A stretch of DNA of 31,748 nucleotides from positions 1 to 31,748 of the forward strand of contig DLPV01000010.1 in assembly GCA_002477465.1 (NCBI GenBank), written 5' to 3'. Made by a program: the position numbers and the translations under genes. Each line of letters starts with the position of its first letter. Position 1 is the first letter of the stretch. The stretch is from Gammaproteobacteria bacterium UBA7449 (GTDB lineage Bacteria > Pseudomonadota > Gammaproteobacteria > Pseudomonadales > Pseudohongiellaceae). Shown piece by piece: positions 1-8,550 of this stretch. The notes beneath the pieces are model-generated. The model did not search any database and was not told the origin of the DNA. It saw only the letters and a program-made list of their open reading frames with translations.

Positions 1-153
1 GAATAAACCGATTCCACGATCCAGACCATGAATTACAAAGAGAACGGATATGAATAAAGGCACCTTCTGTCATAGGGCAGAAGCTTGGCTCTGTGCTTTA
101 CAGTATCTTTTGTTTCCGCAAGGCCCTTTGCGATAACCGCTAGCTATCGATTA

Positions 154-702
154 TTACCAGGTTAGATCATCCGGAATTTGAAACTCGGCATAGGGATCAT
201 CTTCATTGATAGTGGTATTTTCTTGCGCCTTAAACAGAACCACCTCCTGATCACGCTGCTCGATCTTCAGCGCCACACCCATAGGAACCAACACATAGTT
301 GCGATCCTTGCCATTTTTTTGCACAACGATTGCAAGGGTGCCGCGACTCAGTTGATCGACCTGAGCCTGGCTCACATACATATGTTTAATGGCATTAGCA
401 TCGGTAAAATTGAATTTCTGATCACCCTCTTTGCTAATCGCATTCATCTCAATAAGCTGCTTGATCTGTGCGGCTATTGCGTTTTGCTCTGCCTGTTTAT
501 TCTTTTCCAGGTTCAGCTGCCGGTCTCTTTCGACTTGCTCGGCCTTGGCCTTTTCCATCGCTAACTTGGCTTCATCCACAGAGGGGTTCCTGGTTTTGCG
601 GGCAAGCTTCTCCTGTTTATTTTTAGCGCGCTTAAGTTGCTTGGCTTTCTTGTCGTCGACCAGGCCAGATTTTTTGAGTTGATCTTGTAGAGAATTAGGC
701 AT
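154..702 (-). CDS. yaiL: DUF2058 (YaiL-like) protein
   Basis: A 182-residue protein that matches the DUF2058/YaiL family of gammaproteobacteria in length and layout. The start MPNSLQDQLKKSGLVDDKKA is characteristic. Residues 15-85 are a highly charged Lys/Arg/Glu/Gln-rich helix, probably coiled coil. Residues 95-182 form a compact domain with the family-typical stretches FNFTDANAIKHMYV (98-111) and NYVLVP (135-140). The family is described as nucleoid or polynucleotide associated, but its exact role is not established. There is no signal peptide or membrane segment, so it should be cytoplasmic. No good ribosome binding site precedes the ATG. It stands alone and looks like the conserved-chromosome edge of the window. 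The family call is firm; function is unknown. Confidence 0.9.
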   Translation of the reverse strand: MPNSLQDQLKKSGLVDDKKAKQLKRAKNKQEKLARKTRNPSVDEAKLAMEKAKAEQVERDRQLNLEKNKQAEQNAIAAQIKQLIEMNAISKEGDQKFNFTDANAIKHMYVSQAQVDQLSRGTLAIVVQKNGKDRNYVLVPMGVALKIEQRDQEVVLFKAQENTTINEDDPYAEFQIPDDLTW

Positions 703-1032
703 AAGTGAGAAAGCTATATGAAAGAAGAGAAAGACTTATTCAGCAGGCCGTCGACGACCGTATCACATAATAGATAAAAAGCAGATACGCGATAGATGCA
801 CAATACGATGAGGCTCCCCCGAGCGCAATACTCGGTGTGCTCAAAGTAGTCTGCCACAATAAATAAGGTCTCTGGTCATGAGCGTAGGCCTCGATACTTT
901 TCAGCCTTATTGGAATAGTCCCGGGCTTGGCGAGTTGCGGTAGTCCATAATTTGGCGCAAACAACTTTGAATTATTCTCGACGAATACCTACACTGTGCG
1001 CCACCGTTAAATCGAGCTTTCTGTCATAGTCA
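703..1032. other. gene-free gap, 330 bp
   Basis: This lies between the divergent DUF2058 gene and the CWC/DUF5522 gene. A 74-codon open frame on the minus strand (740-964) has no ribosome binding site, no recognisable motif and an unlikely composition, so I do not call it. The promoters of both flanking genes should lie here, but I could not pick convincing -35/-10 pairs. Confidence 0.5.
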
Positions 1033-1416
1033 ATGCCAAGCAAATCCTGTGAAAAATGTGCTGCCGTCTTCTCCTGCGGCATCAATGGCGAGTGCTGGTG
1101 TGCACGCCTGCCCGCAGTCGGCGATCCTGCCGCGGGTGACTGCCTGTGTCCTGCCTGCATGAAGGCAATGGTGGTTGAACGAATCCAGCAGGCAGTGCAG
1201 CAGTTCGAGGCGGGCGAAATCACCAACCCCGCGGCTCCCTATCTCGGTCAGACTCAGGCTCAGTCGCTAATAGAAGGTATCGACTATTACATCGAAGCAG
1301 GCGGCCTGTTGGTATTCACCGCCTGGTATCACCTCAAGCGCGGCCACTGCTGTGGAAGCCGTTGTCGGCATTGCCCCTATGGGCACGTAAACGTGCCGGC
1401 TTCCGCCAGACCCTGA
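1033..1416 (+). CDS. Cys-rich CWC + DUF5522 protein
   Basis: A 127-residue protein made of two small metal-binding-like modules. Residues 1-45 carry Cys at 6, 9, 15, 21, 23, 37, 39 and 42, including the CWC tripeptide (21-23) that names the cysteine-rich CWC family. Residues about 75-117 match DUF5522: YYIEAGGLLVFTAWYHLKRG followed by HCC (105-107) and C-x-x-C (111, 114). The Cys pattern suggests zinc or iron-sulfur binding (inference). In other genomes the two domains occur as separate small proteins or fused. The ATG has no clear ribosome binding site and the exact start is uncertain by a few codons. No biochemical role is known to me. Confidence 0.8.
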   Translation: MPSKSCEKCAAVFSCGINGECWCARLPAVGDPAAGDCLCPACMKAMVVERIQQAVQQFEAGEITNPAAPYLGQTQAQSLIEGIDYYIEAGGLLVFTAWYHLKRGHCCGSRCRHCPYGHVNVPASARP

Positions 1417-1486
1417 ATTCTCAACCGCACTTGTGCTTAAGTTTTGTCTGCCCACCAAGTCCTCCTTCATGACCTAAGCTATACTT

Positions 1487-2257
1487 TTAGATTACGATCT
1501 CCGGGTCAGGAATATGCCGCCTCACCATACTCGCGAAGCCTTGACGCCCGATCCCCATCTTGACTAAATCTTCCTTGGCAAACCGGGCTGCTTCTGCAGA
1601 AATTGGTTTTGGATTGCGCACCTTCATGTGCAGTTCGGCAACCCGCTCCATGTAAACGAAACGGCCAACCGCTTCCGCGACGCTATCACCACCGGTTAAC
1701 AATCCGTGATTTCTGAGAATTATTGCGCTGTTCTGACCCAGCGCTTCAGCAATGCGCCGCCCTGCTGGCACACTTTGCACCTGCACTTCCTCGTCATTCC
1801 ACAACGCATGGTCGTCGAAAAAGATACAGGACTCCTGCGAAATTGGCTCAAACATTCTCGCTTCTGCTGAGAAGGGTGATCCCCAACCCGTGTGAACATG
1901 AACTGCGCTGACTAAATCGGGCCGCGCCTCAAGAATCGGATGATGAATATAATAGCCCGCTATATTTATAGCGCCTTTTCCTTCGCCCTCACCTTCACCT
2001 TCGACCAATTCACCATTTGGGCCAACCAGAACAAGATCGGAAACCTTCGCCGCGTGGTAGGAAACGCCCCAGCGCAACATCCAGAAGCAATCGGTTCTTT
2101 CAGGATCTCGAGCACTGATGTGACCGTCACCCAGATCACCCCATCTATGCGCGGCGAACAAGCGATAACCCAGGGCGCAATCTCGTTTGCGTCGGGCGCG
2201 GATTTCTTCGATGGTGTATTTGGCTTTAGCACTCGCTTGCTGAATTGCTTCTGACAC
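1487..2257 (-). CDS. class II aldolase/adducin family protein
   Basis: A 256-residue cytoplasmic protein of the class II aldolase/adducin fold. Family members are zinc-dependent aldolases, epimerases or dehydratases acting on phosphorylated or free sugars and hydroxyacids. Seen here: the metal-site HVH (H120, H122) in AVHVHTGWGSP and the later NHG (H183-185 region) in ILRNHGLLTGGDSVAEA, both diagnostic. The start is a GTG preceded by GGGAG five bases upstream, which fixes it. Residues 86-95 are an EGEGEGEGKG run encoded by a hexanucleotide tandem repeat, absent from the usual loop of this family. No sugar kinase or isomerase lies nearby, so the substrate cannot be inferred. It is closer to the long, uncharacterised class II aldolase-like proteins than to fuculose-phosphate aldolase (inference). 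Confidence 0.88.
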   Translation of the reverse strand: MSEAIQQASAKAKYTIEEIRARRKRDCALGYRLFAAHRWGDLGDGHISARDPERTDCFWMLRWGVSYHAAKVSDLVLVGPNGELVEGEGEGEGKGAINIAGYYIHHPILEARPDLVSAVHVHTGWGSPFSAEARMFEPISQESCIFFDDHALWNDEEVQVQSVPAGRRIAEALGQNSAIILRNHGLLTGGDSVAEAVGRFVYMERVAELHMKVRNPKPISAEAARFAKEDLVKMGIGRQGFASMVRRHIPDPEIVI

Positions 2258-2291
2258 GATTACTCCCGGGTTATGAAGTAGCTTATGAAAT

Positions 2292-2310
2292 AGGGACAGA
2301 ACTATTTATT
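2292..2310 (-). repeat. family A repeat, degenerate
   Basis: On the minus strand this reads AATAAATAGTTCTGTCCCT, a variant of the AAATAAATCTGTCCC element found in other gaps of this window. A GGGGTCA block (2311-2317) resembling family B follows directly. Confidence 0.6.
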
Positions 2311-2621
2311 GGGGTCATTTATTTGCTAGATCCCTGGCCCCACTATATGAAATAGCACAGACTCACGCCCCGCTCAATGAGTCTCCATGAGAAACCTGGC
2401 GAATAGTAAATTAACATGAACTGAGCCGAACAAGGACATTTGATACTCTGCTGATAGGTGGGGCTCCCCTGATTTTGGAAGAGTTGGGTTTGACGATGCT
2501 GTAAATTGAACCTGAAACAGGGCTGGAGCTTTAAGTTAGGCAACAGCCCATATTCAAGCGGGTGAAGACGCGTAGCCACTTCTACCAACCTGAAAATACA
2601 GATCTGTATCGATTGCAGCTA

Positions 2622-2647
2622 TAAGTTGTTACGTTGTGGGTGTCCCC
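2622..2647 (+). repeat. family C repeat, copy 1
   Basis: A 26-bp element ending in GTTGTGGGTGTCCCC. It is identical to the copy at 5785-5810 except for one base (ACGTTG instead of AAGTTG) and shares its core with 16902-16926. It sits about 60 bp upstream of the VOC gene. Confidence 0.85.
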
Positions 2648-2707
2648 AAATCCGTGGCCAAGATAAACTAGCGCAACGCAATTCAATCAAAGAGGCTTGG
2701 AGGTCTG

Positions 2708-3142
2708 ATGCTGCTAACTCCCTTTCACCTGGCAATTCAGGTTCGAGACATTGACGAAGCCAGAGAGTTTTATGGTGGTAAATTAGGCCTGCCAGAGGGG
2801 CGCAGTGCGCCAGATTGGATAGACTTCAACCTGTTCGGTCATCAGCTGGTAACCCATCTGAATCCGGCGCTCGGCCGAGAGGGAAAAGTGGCTAGTATTG
2901 CCAATGGTGTTGATGGTCATGGTGTACCAGTACCCCACTTCGGGGTCGTGCTTGAGCTGGAGGACTGGGAGGCGCTCGCCGAGCAGGTCAAAGGCTTTAT
3001 CGATGGTTTTGTGATCGAACCCTATATACGATTCAAAGGACAGGCTGGCGAACAAGCGACCATGTTCTTTCTCGACCCCTCTGGCAATGCCCTTGAATTC
3101 AAGGCATTTCGGGACATAGAGGGACAGCTGTTTGCCAAATAA
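2708..3142 (+). CDS. VOC (glyoxalase/dioxygenase fold) family protein
   Basis: A 144-residue protein of the vicinal oxygen chelate superfamily, which includes glyoxalase I, extradiol dioxygenases and fosfomycin or bleomycin resistance proteins. The start PFHLAIQVRDIDEAREFYGG is typical, with metal-ligand candidate H7. H77 in PVPHFGVVL and E130 in FFLDPSGNALEFKAF complete the expected His/His/Glu site. There is one such module, so the active form is probably a homodimer. A strong GGAGG (2699-2703) lies four bases before the ATG. The next gene begins 29 bp downstream on the same strand, so co-transcription with the sugar dehydrogenase is possible. The substrate cannot be deduced. Confidence 0.88.
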   Translation: MLLTPFHLAIQVRDIDEAREFYGGKLGLPEGRSAPDWIDFNLFGHQLVTHLNPALGREGKVASIANGVDGHGVPVPHFGVVLELEDWEALAEQVKGFIDGFVIEPYIRFKGQAGEQATMFFLDPSGNALEFKAFRDIEGQLFAK

Positions 3143-3171
3143 GAAATAGAAAGAAATAGGGGGAGATTTTT

Positions 3172-4365
3172 ATGAAACTCAAGCAACCCGTTGTCATCGC
3201 AGGACTGTTGCTGCTGGGCATGCTCAGCAGTAGTCTCAGCCACGGCGAATCAATCGGCATCCCCGTAGCGCCTTTGGGCACCGGGCCCTGGGTCTTCGAT
3301 ACGGCCGAGCAGCACAGGATTCGTGTGAGTGTGGTGGCAAGCGGCCTGTCTCATCCCTGGGCCATCGCCTTTCTGCCGGACGGCGGTATGCTGGTCACCG
3401 AGCGACCCGGCCGCCTTCGACTCATTCGCGACGGCGTGCTCGATCCTCAAGCCATCTCTGGTGTGCCGGTAGTCAGGGCCGAGGGTAACGGCGGGCTGCA
3501 GGATGTGGCCCTGCATCCCGATTTCACCGAGAACCGCGTGATCTATCTGACCTATACCAAGCCGATGGAAAATGGTTGGGGCGCCCCGGCGCTGGCGAGG
3601 GGCCAGCTCGATGTGGATACGCTCACTATCACCGGCCTTGAAGACCTTATTGTGACCCAAGCCTACGAGGGTAACTCAGGCCTGAACGCTCGCATCGCCT
3701 TCGGTACCGATGGCAAACTCTACATGTCCTCGGGCGGTAACATCGACAACGTTGCACAAGAACCGATGAATCTGCGCGGCAAGGTACTGCGGCTGGAAGA
3801 CGACGGTTCAGCTCCTGCAGACAACCCCTTCGTGAACCGAGGCTATCGCCCAGAGATCTACACCCTGGGGCACCGCAACACCCTGGGCCTGATGCTTCAT
3901 CCGGTGACGGGCGAACTCTGGCAGCATGAGAACGGACCCAATGGCGGTGACGAGATCAATATACTCGTCCCAGGCAGAAATTACGGCTGGCCAGAGTTAA
4001 GCTTCGGGCGGCGATACTCCGGCCCGCGCATTACCGAGCATCCGACCCGCGAAGGGGTAGAGTCGCCGCTGCTGGTATGGCTGCCCGCTATCGCAGCTGC
4101 AGGCATGACAATCTACACCGGCGAGAATTTTCCCAATTGGACTGGCAACCTCTTTGTCGGCTCGCTGCGTCAGGGCGGCATCCCGGGCACAGGGCACTTG
4201 CAGCGCATCGTCTTTAACGAACGCAATGAGGAATTAAGACGCGAAAGTATGTTGAACGAGTTAAGGCAACGAATTCGCGAAGTAAGGCAAGGCCCAGATG
4301 GGCTCCTGTATTTGTTGACGGATGAGGATGATGGGGCAGTGCTGCGACTTGAGCCTTGGCGGTAA
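3172..4365 (+). CDS. PQQ-dependent aldose sugar dehydrogenase-like protein
   Basis: A 397-residue exported beta-propeller of the soluble glucose/aldose dehydrogenase family (YliI/Asd type), which oxidises aldoses with PQQ in the periplasm. Residues 1-25 form a Sec signal peptide with a long Leu-rich core. Diagnostic blocks in order are GLSHPWAIAFLPDG (58-71), LVTERPGRLRLI (74-85), GGLQDVALHPDF (107-118, containing the His that aligns with the catalytic base of the family), YTLGHRNTLGL, HENGPNGGDEIN and NYGWP. All six-blade landmarks are present and the length is normal for the family. A purine-rich GGGGGA sits about 8 bp before the ATG. It follows the VOC gene by 29 bp. PQQ supply must come from elsewhere in the genome. 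Confidence 0.9.
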   Translation: MKLKQPVVIAGLLLLGMLSSSLSHGESIGIPVAPLGTGPWVFDTAEQHRIRVSVVASGLSHPWAIAFLPDGGMLVTERPGRLRLIRDGVLDPQAISGVPVVRAEGNGGLQDVALHPDFTENRVIYLTYTKPMENGWGAPALARGQLDVDTLTITGLEDLIVTQAYEGNSGLNARIAFGTDGKLYMSSGGNIDNVAQEPMNLRGKVLRLEDDGSAPADNPFVNRGYRPEIYTLGHRNTLGLMLHPVTGELWQHENGPNGGDEINILVPGRNYGWPELSFGRRYSGPRITEHPTREGVESPLLVWLPAIAAAGMTIYTGENFPNWTGNLFVGSLRQGGIPGTGHLQRIVFNERNEELRRESMLNELRQRIREVRQGPDGLLYLLTDEDDGAVLRLEPWR

Positions 4366-4441
4366 AGCAGACGATAAGCAATTCGACTATATGTGAATAG
4401 TCTTGATTGCTTTCCCTGCTTTCCTCTCCCTGTAAAAAAAG

Positions 4442-4469
4442 AAATAAGTAGATAAATAAATTTGTCCCC
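4442..4469 (+). repeat. family A repeat
   Basis: An AT-rich lead followed by GATAAATAAATTTGTCCCC, a variant of the AAATAAATCTGTCCC element, in the gap before the NIPSNAP gene. A TTG inside it (4462) is in frame with that gene but is not a believable start. Confidence 0.7.
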
Positions 4470-4500
4470 GCTTACATTATTAACAAAAGGTAATCCAATC

Positions 4501-4968
4501 ATGAAGAAATCGGTGTGTCTTTCCCTACTGGCGATTTTCTCGCTGCAACTTACAGTTCAAGCACAGGCTCAGGAAGCACCAGATCCCTGTGGACCCGCCA
4601 GCGTTCTTAAAGATGGCTATGCCAACAATGTGGCAGAAGATTCTCGCTGTTTTGAACTGCGATTCTATACGGCAGAACCTGCCGTCAACGATAAAGGCGG
4701 TGTAGATGACCTGCACCAGCGCTTCCGTGAGAGACAGCAAGCTCTGCTCACTCAACACGGCGCCGAATTAGTCGGCTATTGGCAGCGGCTAGACAACCCT
4801 AATACGATCGTGTGGCTGTTGGCGTTTAGAGATCGTGCCCATCGCGATGAAGTCTTCAGGACCTTTCGCGCCGATCCGGAATGGGTGGCGCTGCGGGAAA
4901 AATACAATGTGCCCGTAAACAGAGAATTGTTTTTCATGAGCGCCACCGACTATTCAGCCATCAAATAA
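4501..4968 (+). CDS. exported NIPSNAP family protein
   Basis: A 155-residue protein with a Sec signal peptide (MKKSVCLSLLAIFSLQ, likely cut after the AQAQ region near residue 24) and a single NIPSNAP domain: ELRFYTAEP, then LHQRFRERQQALLTQHGAELVG, then a TIVWLLAFRDRAHRDEVFRTF-like segment ending with the DPEW (residue ~135) typical of this dimeric ferredoxin-like alpha/beta barrel. NIPSNAP functions in bacteria are poorly defined. I chose the ATG at 4501 because it is preceded by AAAGG and begins the signal peptide; longer starts run into the repeat. The glutathione S-transferase gene begins 17 bp after the stop, so the two probably form an operon. Confidence 0.87.
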   Translation: MKKSVCLSLLAIFSLQLTVQAQAQEAPDPCGPASVLKDGYANNVAEDSRCFELRFYTAEPAVNDKGGVDDLHQRFRERQQALLTQHGAELVGYWQRLDNPNTIVWLLAFRDRAHRDEVFRTFRADPEWVALREKYNVPVNRELFFMSATDYSAIK

Positions 4969-4985
4969 GGCAAGGAATCCACGCC

Positions 4986-5597
4986 ATGAAACTCTACGAC
5001 CTCCCTCCTTCTCCCAATGCTCGCCGGGTGAGGATATTCATCGCCGAAAAGGGTCTGGACATACCAACCGAGCCGGTGAACATGATGACGGGTGAAAACA
5101 AGACTGAGGGTTATCTCGCCAAAAACCCTTTGGGCAAAATGCCCGTGCTGGAGTTAGACGACGGCAGCTGTATTTCTGAGTCCGCATCCATCTGTCGCTA
5201 TCTGGAGGAGACCCATCCCAACCCGCCCCTGATGGGAACCGATGCGCTGGATCGAGCCCAGGTCGACATGTGGCATCGCCGCATGGAATTCGAATTTCTC
5301 AATCCAATGATCACCATCTTTGTTCACACTGGCGAGATGTGGAAAGGCAGAGTGACTCAGATTCCTGAGCTCGCCGAAGTAACCAGGGCGAATATGCAGG
5401 CAAGCATGGAATGGTTGGACAAGGAACTTGAAAGCAAGGAATTTATTGCCGGCGATACTTACACCATCGCCGATATTACTGCGCAATGTGCCTTCGTCAT
5501 GGGCAAGGCTGCGCTGGGCATTCGTGTTCCAGAATCACTGGGTAATCTGAACGACTGGTGGCAACGAGTTTCTTCCCGCCCAACAGCCAGAGCCTAA
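4986..5597 (+). CDS. glutathione S-transferase
   Basis: A 203-residue cytoplasmic GST. The N-terminal thioredoxin-like domain (1-78) shows PPSPNARRVRIFIAEKG with the candidate catalytic Ser9, the cis-Pro in GKMPVLELDDG (50-60), and the glutathione gamma-Glu binding E65-S66 in SESASICRYLEE. The C-terminal helical domain includes FIAGDTYTIADITAQ, the N-capping box and hydrophobic staple of the GST fold. Length is normal. The start at 4986 is backed by AAGGA (4972-4976) and by alignment of the first strand MKLYDLPPSPN; a longer upstream frame merely overlaps the previous gene. Together with NIPSNAP it suggests a small detoxification unit, with unknown electrophile. Confidence 0.93.
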   Translation: MKLYDLPPSPNARRVRIFIAEKGLDIPTEPVNMMTGENKTEGYLAKNPLGKMPVLELDDGSCISESASICRYLEETHPNPPLMGTDALDRAQVDMWHRRMEFEFLNPMITIFVHTGEMWKGRVTQIPELAEVTRANMQASMEWLDKELESKEFIAGDTYTIADITAQCAFVMGKAALGIRVPESLGNLNDWWQRVSSRPTARA

Positions 5598-5742
5598 CCT
5601 TCGCGCTGTAATTCTGTGTGGCCGCTTTTCTTGTTCTAGTTGCGACCCAAAATCACAAGCACTAACCGGGCCATCATCTCGTGCTATCGGCCGTACCATA
5701 GATAAATTGCTAAAATAAACAGGTGAGATAAATAAATCAGAC

Positions 5743-5766
5743 TAATAAATCTGTCCCAATTTATTT
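5743..5766 (+). repeat. family A repeat
   Basis: TAATAAATCTGTCCC followed by AATTTATTT, so the element is nearly symmetrical around CTGTCCC. A related AGATAAATAAATCAG lies just upstream (5727-5741). It is in the convergent gap between the GST and DUF3604 genes. Confidence 0.8.
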
Positions 5767-5784
5767 CGAGATGGATTGTCGCAA

Positions 5785-5810
5785 TAAGTTGTTAAGTTGT
5801 GGGTGTCCCC
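5785..5810 (+). repeat. family C repeat, copy 2
   Basis: A 26-bp element ending in AAGTTGTGGGTGTCCCC, matching 16902-16926 over its whole shared length and 2622-2647 with one change. It lies 7 bp beyond the stop of the DUF3604 gene. Confidence 0.88.
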
Positions 5811-5817
5811 TATATTG

Positions 5818-8433
5818 CTACCGTGAAGGCATGCCGCCTACCCAAACCGGGCTGGACCAGGCAATGGAATCATTGGCCTGCTCAACTTTGAAATAGTAAT
5901 AATCGCCCTGATCTGCATTCTCAGCATCAGTCATATTGAAACTGATATCGCGCTGGCCGCCAGTAATGACACGCCGAATGGTGACGCTGTCATCAGGATA
6001 GTCGGCCTGGGGAATATTCCTGCTCATCATCCCATCGACAATTTCAGACAGCGCCAGCTCTGCGCTGGCGGCGGGGATTGTCGCGTGCGCGCGGTAGAAA
6101 GGCGGTGCCGAGCCGGTTTCAGAGGCCTCTTCAAGGTTAATTGTTATAGACGCATCCGCGCTAACGTCTCGCAGATTGAGCCGAATAGAGCTGGTATCGC
6201 CCCGGGTATGGGTAGCGAATGCAATCATGCTGCCATTTTGTTCGAAGCGTTGGGTAGTAGGATTGTAGAAATCCTGCGGTATGGCAGACATCAATGCAGC
6301 GCCGTTGATCTCAATTTCTCCACGCCAGTGACGCCAGCCACGAGGGGCATCACCGTTGTAAAAGGGAGTGGCGTCAGAGGCGAAGCTCAGCAACAGCTCC
6401 TGCTCACCGCCGGCATTATCTTCAAGTAAATATTCTTCCTGCCAGATCACTTCATCGTTCTTAAACAAGGTGATTGTGCGGATCGGTTCAGTGCTGATTA
6501 CGCGGCCGGATATTGCTCGACTTTCGCTGAAAGCTGCTCGCTGACCCATCGCAGTGCCATTAACATCAAACTTCAGTATTGGGCGATCACCCGTGGTGGC
6601 ATAGGTTCGCTTCGCCTTCATGCCATCGAAGATAGCGTCGCGGGATCTAAGTGGTGCCATTACTGCGCCCAGGCCACCTCTTTGTGCCAGGCTATCTCGA
6701 GTAGGGGCGGAGTAACCCGGCCGAGACAAATGGTCATCAGACGCTGCGACCACACCCACTTCATGCCCATGGGAAAGGTAGTCCTGCATAAACCATTGGA
6801 ATGACCCATGGTCCGACATCACTTCAATCAAAGGCTCGAGCTGAGGATCAGACTGGCGGGCATCGCCGGGGTTGTGAGCATGGGGTATGACAACTATACC
6901 TGCCGGATCGAAGCGTTCGTGCAATTCCGCGTAGAGTGATGAAAGCACCGGGAACTGGAGGCCTGAAACCGGAACCTGTTCACCGACATCCCGAAATAGC
7001 ACATTGTGGTGGCCACCAAAGCGGGCGTGCCGGGTCCATTCCCAACCGAGAAAGGGAATAAACTTTCCAGGATCATCATACTCAGCAGTAGCATTTCGAA
7101 TAATCTCCCACTCGCCAGCATCCAGCCAGATATCGTGCTCGGAATGGGTCACGTAATCGAGACGTGCATCGTCGCGGGCAAAGCGCATGAATTGATCTAC
7201 CGTGCCTATTCCTTCCGAATAACCGGAATGCCCATGGGTGTCGCCCCAATAGATTCTAAACTCAGGATTTTCCTCAACCAGAATAGGATTTCCCACACCG
7301 CTGACAGTGCCATCGAGGCTGCGAATGCTTATCCAGTGCGGCCCCGTATTGGCAAGGCTTAGCTCCACTATATTAATGGCATCGTTGCCTGCCGGTGTCG
7401 TCGCGACGACTTCATCATTTATCAGCACTTCAAAGGCAGGAATGGCACCGGTGGCCCGGTTGGAATATTGATCTTCGGCGCGCACCGACAATTCAAAGGA
7501 TTCACCTGGTGCAACCACACTAGGGCCGAACCCATGGACACTGGTCGTAACGCCGCCGCTCGTCACTAAGGGCATAATGGGCAGAGATCGCCATTCTTCT
7601 GAACCATCAAGATCCACATACAGAGGTAGTGGCGCGCGCACACTTTCAAAGGTGGGCATGCGAAGACCGGGCCCACCCTGGCGTTGATCGCCATAAGTTA
7701 TAGTGACACTTGACCCTCTATCCAAATTTCCCGCCACCAAACGAAATACAATGGCCGGTTGTGGCCCCCGAAACCCACCATGGGGCCCTGACGCCATAAT
7801 GGTTTCACGTTCGAAGACGGCATCATCGTCTGTGGTTTCGATGGTGATAAAACCGGGCCCTGTCGGATCCTCTGTCTGAAACTCGCCAAAATTGGCGGCA
7901 AAGTGGCGCGCCACCCAAAATCCGCCACCGGTTTGCACCGTCCGCGTACCCACTCGCCAGGTTTGGCTGACAGACTGCATGGACCCGACTACAAAGGGCC
8001 CCAGATCATCTGAACTGAGCAAGCCCAATGCGCCTTCTTCGTCACGCAGAGTAAACTCGCGAACGAACCTGTCGACATTACGGGATTGATTTCGCGCCGC
8101 GTTACCTGTCGGTGGCAGCGTTGCCTGCAGACGAACTCGCGGCGCATCAACACCAACCTCACCCCCGGCCAGGGCATAGGCGTCAATCCAGTCTGCAAGT
8201 AACTCGGCGCGCTCGGCGATGGTGGCCTCACTGGTGGCTTCACTGGCAACACTCTGCTTGAGTTGCTCCACACGGGCCCGCATCTCTGCGTCTATATAGT
8301 CATCATTGTTTTGTGTGACAGGCTCATTTTCAGCAGAGCAGCCAACCAAAAACAGCAAAAGGAATAATTTAAGTGGGGGGAGTAATGCTAGCCGCGCTTT
8401 GACAGGCGCTTTTATTGTGGCATGTAGTGTCAT
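5818..8433 (-). CDS. DUF3604 family lipoprotein
   Basis: A very large exported protein, 871 residues from the preferred ATG. Its N-terminus has a basic stretch, then LKLFLLLFLVGC, a clear lipobox, so it should be a lipoprotein with mature Cys about residue 32. The first half has beta-rich ancillary domains. Around residue 400 begins the DUF3604 core: YWGDTHGHSGYSEG, then DYVTHSEHD, FLGWEWT with GGHHNVLF, VIPHAHNPGDAR and VAASDDHLSRPG. These His/Asp clusters are those of a PHP-like metal-dependent hydrolase, so a phosphoesterase or related hydrolytic role is likely but unproven. A GTG at 8493 would add 20 residues before the signal and is less likely. It stands alone, with repeats on both sides. 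Confidence 0.85.
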   Translation of the reverse strand: MTLHATIKAPVKARLALLPPLKLFLLLFLVGCSAENEPVTQNNDDYIDAEMRARVEQLKQSVASEATSEATIAERAELLADWIDAYALAGGEVGVDAPRVRLQATLPPTGNAARNQSRNVDRFVREFTLRDEEGALGLLSSDDLGPFVVGSMQSVSQTWRVGTRTVQTGGGFWVARHFAANFGEFQTEDPTGPGFITIETTDDDAVFERETIMASGPHGGFRGPQPAIVFRLVAGNLDRGSSVTITYGDQRQGGPGLRMPTFESVRAPLPLYVDLDGSEEWRSLPIMPLVTSGGVTTSVHGFGPSVVAPGESFELSVRAEDQYSNRATGAIPAFEVLINDEVVATTPAGNDAINIVELSLANTGPHWISIRSLDGTVSGVGNPILVEENPEFRIYWGDTHGHSGYSEGIGTVDQFMRFARDDARLDYVTHSEHDIWLDAGEWEIIRNATAEYDDPGKFIPFLGWEWTRHARFGGHHNVLFRDVGEQVPVSGLQFPVLSSLYAELHERFDPAGIVVIPHAHNPGDARQSDPQLEPLIEVMSDHGSFQWFMQDYLSHGHEVGVVAASDDHLSRPGYSAPTRDSLAQRGGLGAVMAPLRSRDAIFDGMKAKRTYATTGDRPILKFDVNGTAMGQRAAFSESRAISGRVISTEPIRTITLFKNDEVIWQEEYLLEDNAGGEQELLLSFASDATPFYNGDAPRGWRHWRGEIEINGAALMSAIPQDFYNPTTQRFEQNGSMIAFATHTRGDTSSIRLNLRDVSADASITINLEEASETGSAPPFYRAHATIPAASAELALSEIVDGMMSRNIPQADYPDDSVTIRRVITGGQRDISFNMTDAENADQGDYYYFKVEQANDSIAWSSPVWVGGMPSR

Positions 8434-8506
8434 TTTAAGCTCGATTCGCGGAAAAGACGTGAACATCGAACTCAAAGCATCGCATAGAGTCACTGATAGT
8501 TAAATC

Positions 8507-8530
8507 GGTAAATAAATCTGTCCCTATTCA
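8507..8530 (+). repeat. family A repeat
   Basis: GGTAAATAAATCTGTCCCTA, a near-consensus copy in the gap between the DUF3604 gene and the epoxide hydrolase-like gene. Confidence 0.85.
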
Positions 8531-8550
8531 TTCTACCTATTGATTTATTG

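Larger units (their letters stand above)
2258..2707. other. gene-free gap, 450 bp, with repeats
   Basis: This lies between the divergent aldolase-like gene and the VOC gene. It holds a family A repeat (2292-2310) and a family C repeat (2622-2647), listed separately. An 81-codon minus-strand open frame between them (2343-2588) has no ribosome binding site and no motif I recognise. The segment between the two repeats may be the decayed inside of a mobile element, but I see no transposase motif in it. Confidence 0.5.

Noticed and set aside
3..53. A short open frame at the left edge that could be the tail of a gene
   Set aside because: Only 16 codons are inside the window and no motif can be judged.
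740..964. 74-codon minus-strand frame in the first gap
   Set aside because: No ribosome binding site and no recognisable family; composition looks non-coding.
2343..2588. 81-codon minus-strand frame between family A and C repeats
   Set aside because: No ribosome binding site and no known motif. It may be decayed mobile DNA, but I could not show that.
4462..4500. Upstream TTG extension of the NIPSNAP gene
   Set aside because: It lies in a repeat and would place 13 extra residues before a clean signal peptide; the ATG at 4501 has its own AAAGG.
8434..8493. GTG start adding 20 residues to the DUF3604 protein
   Set aside because: It would push the lipoprotein signal inward; the ATG at 8433 gives a normal signal peptide length.
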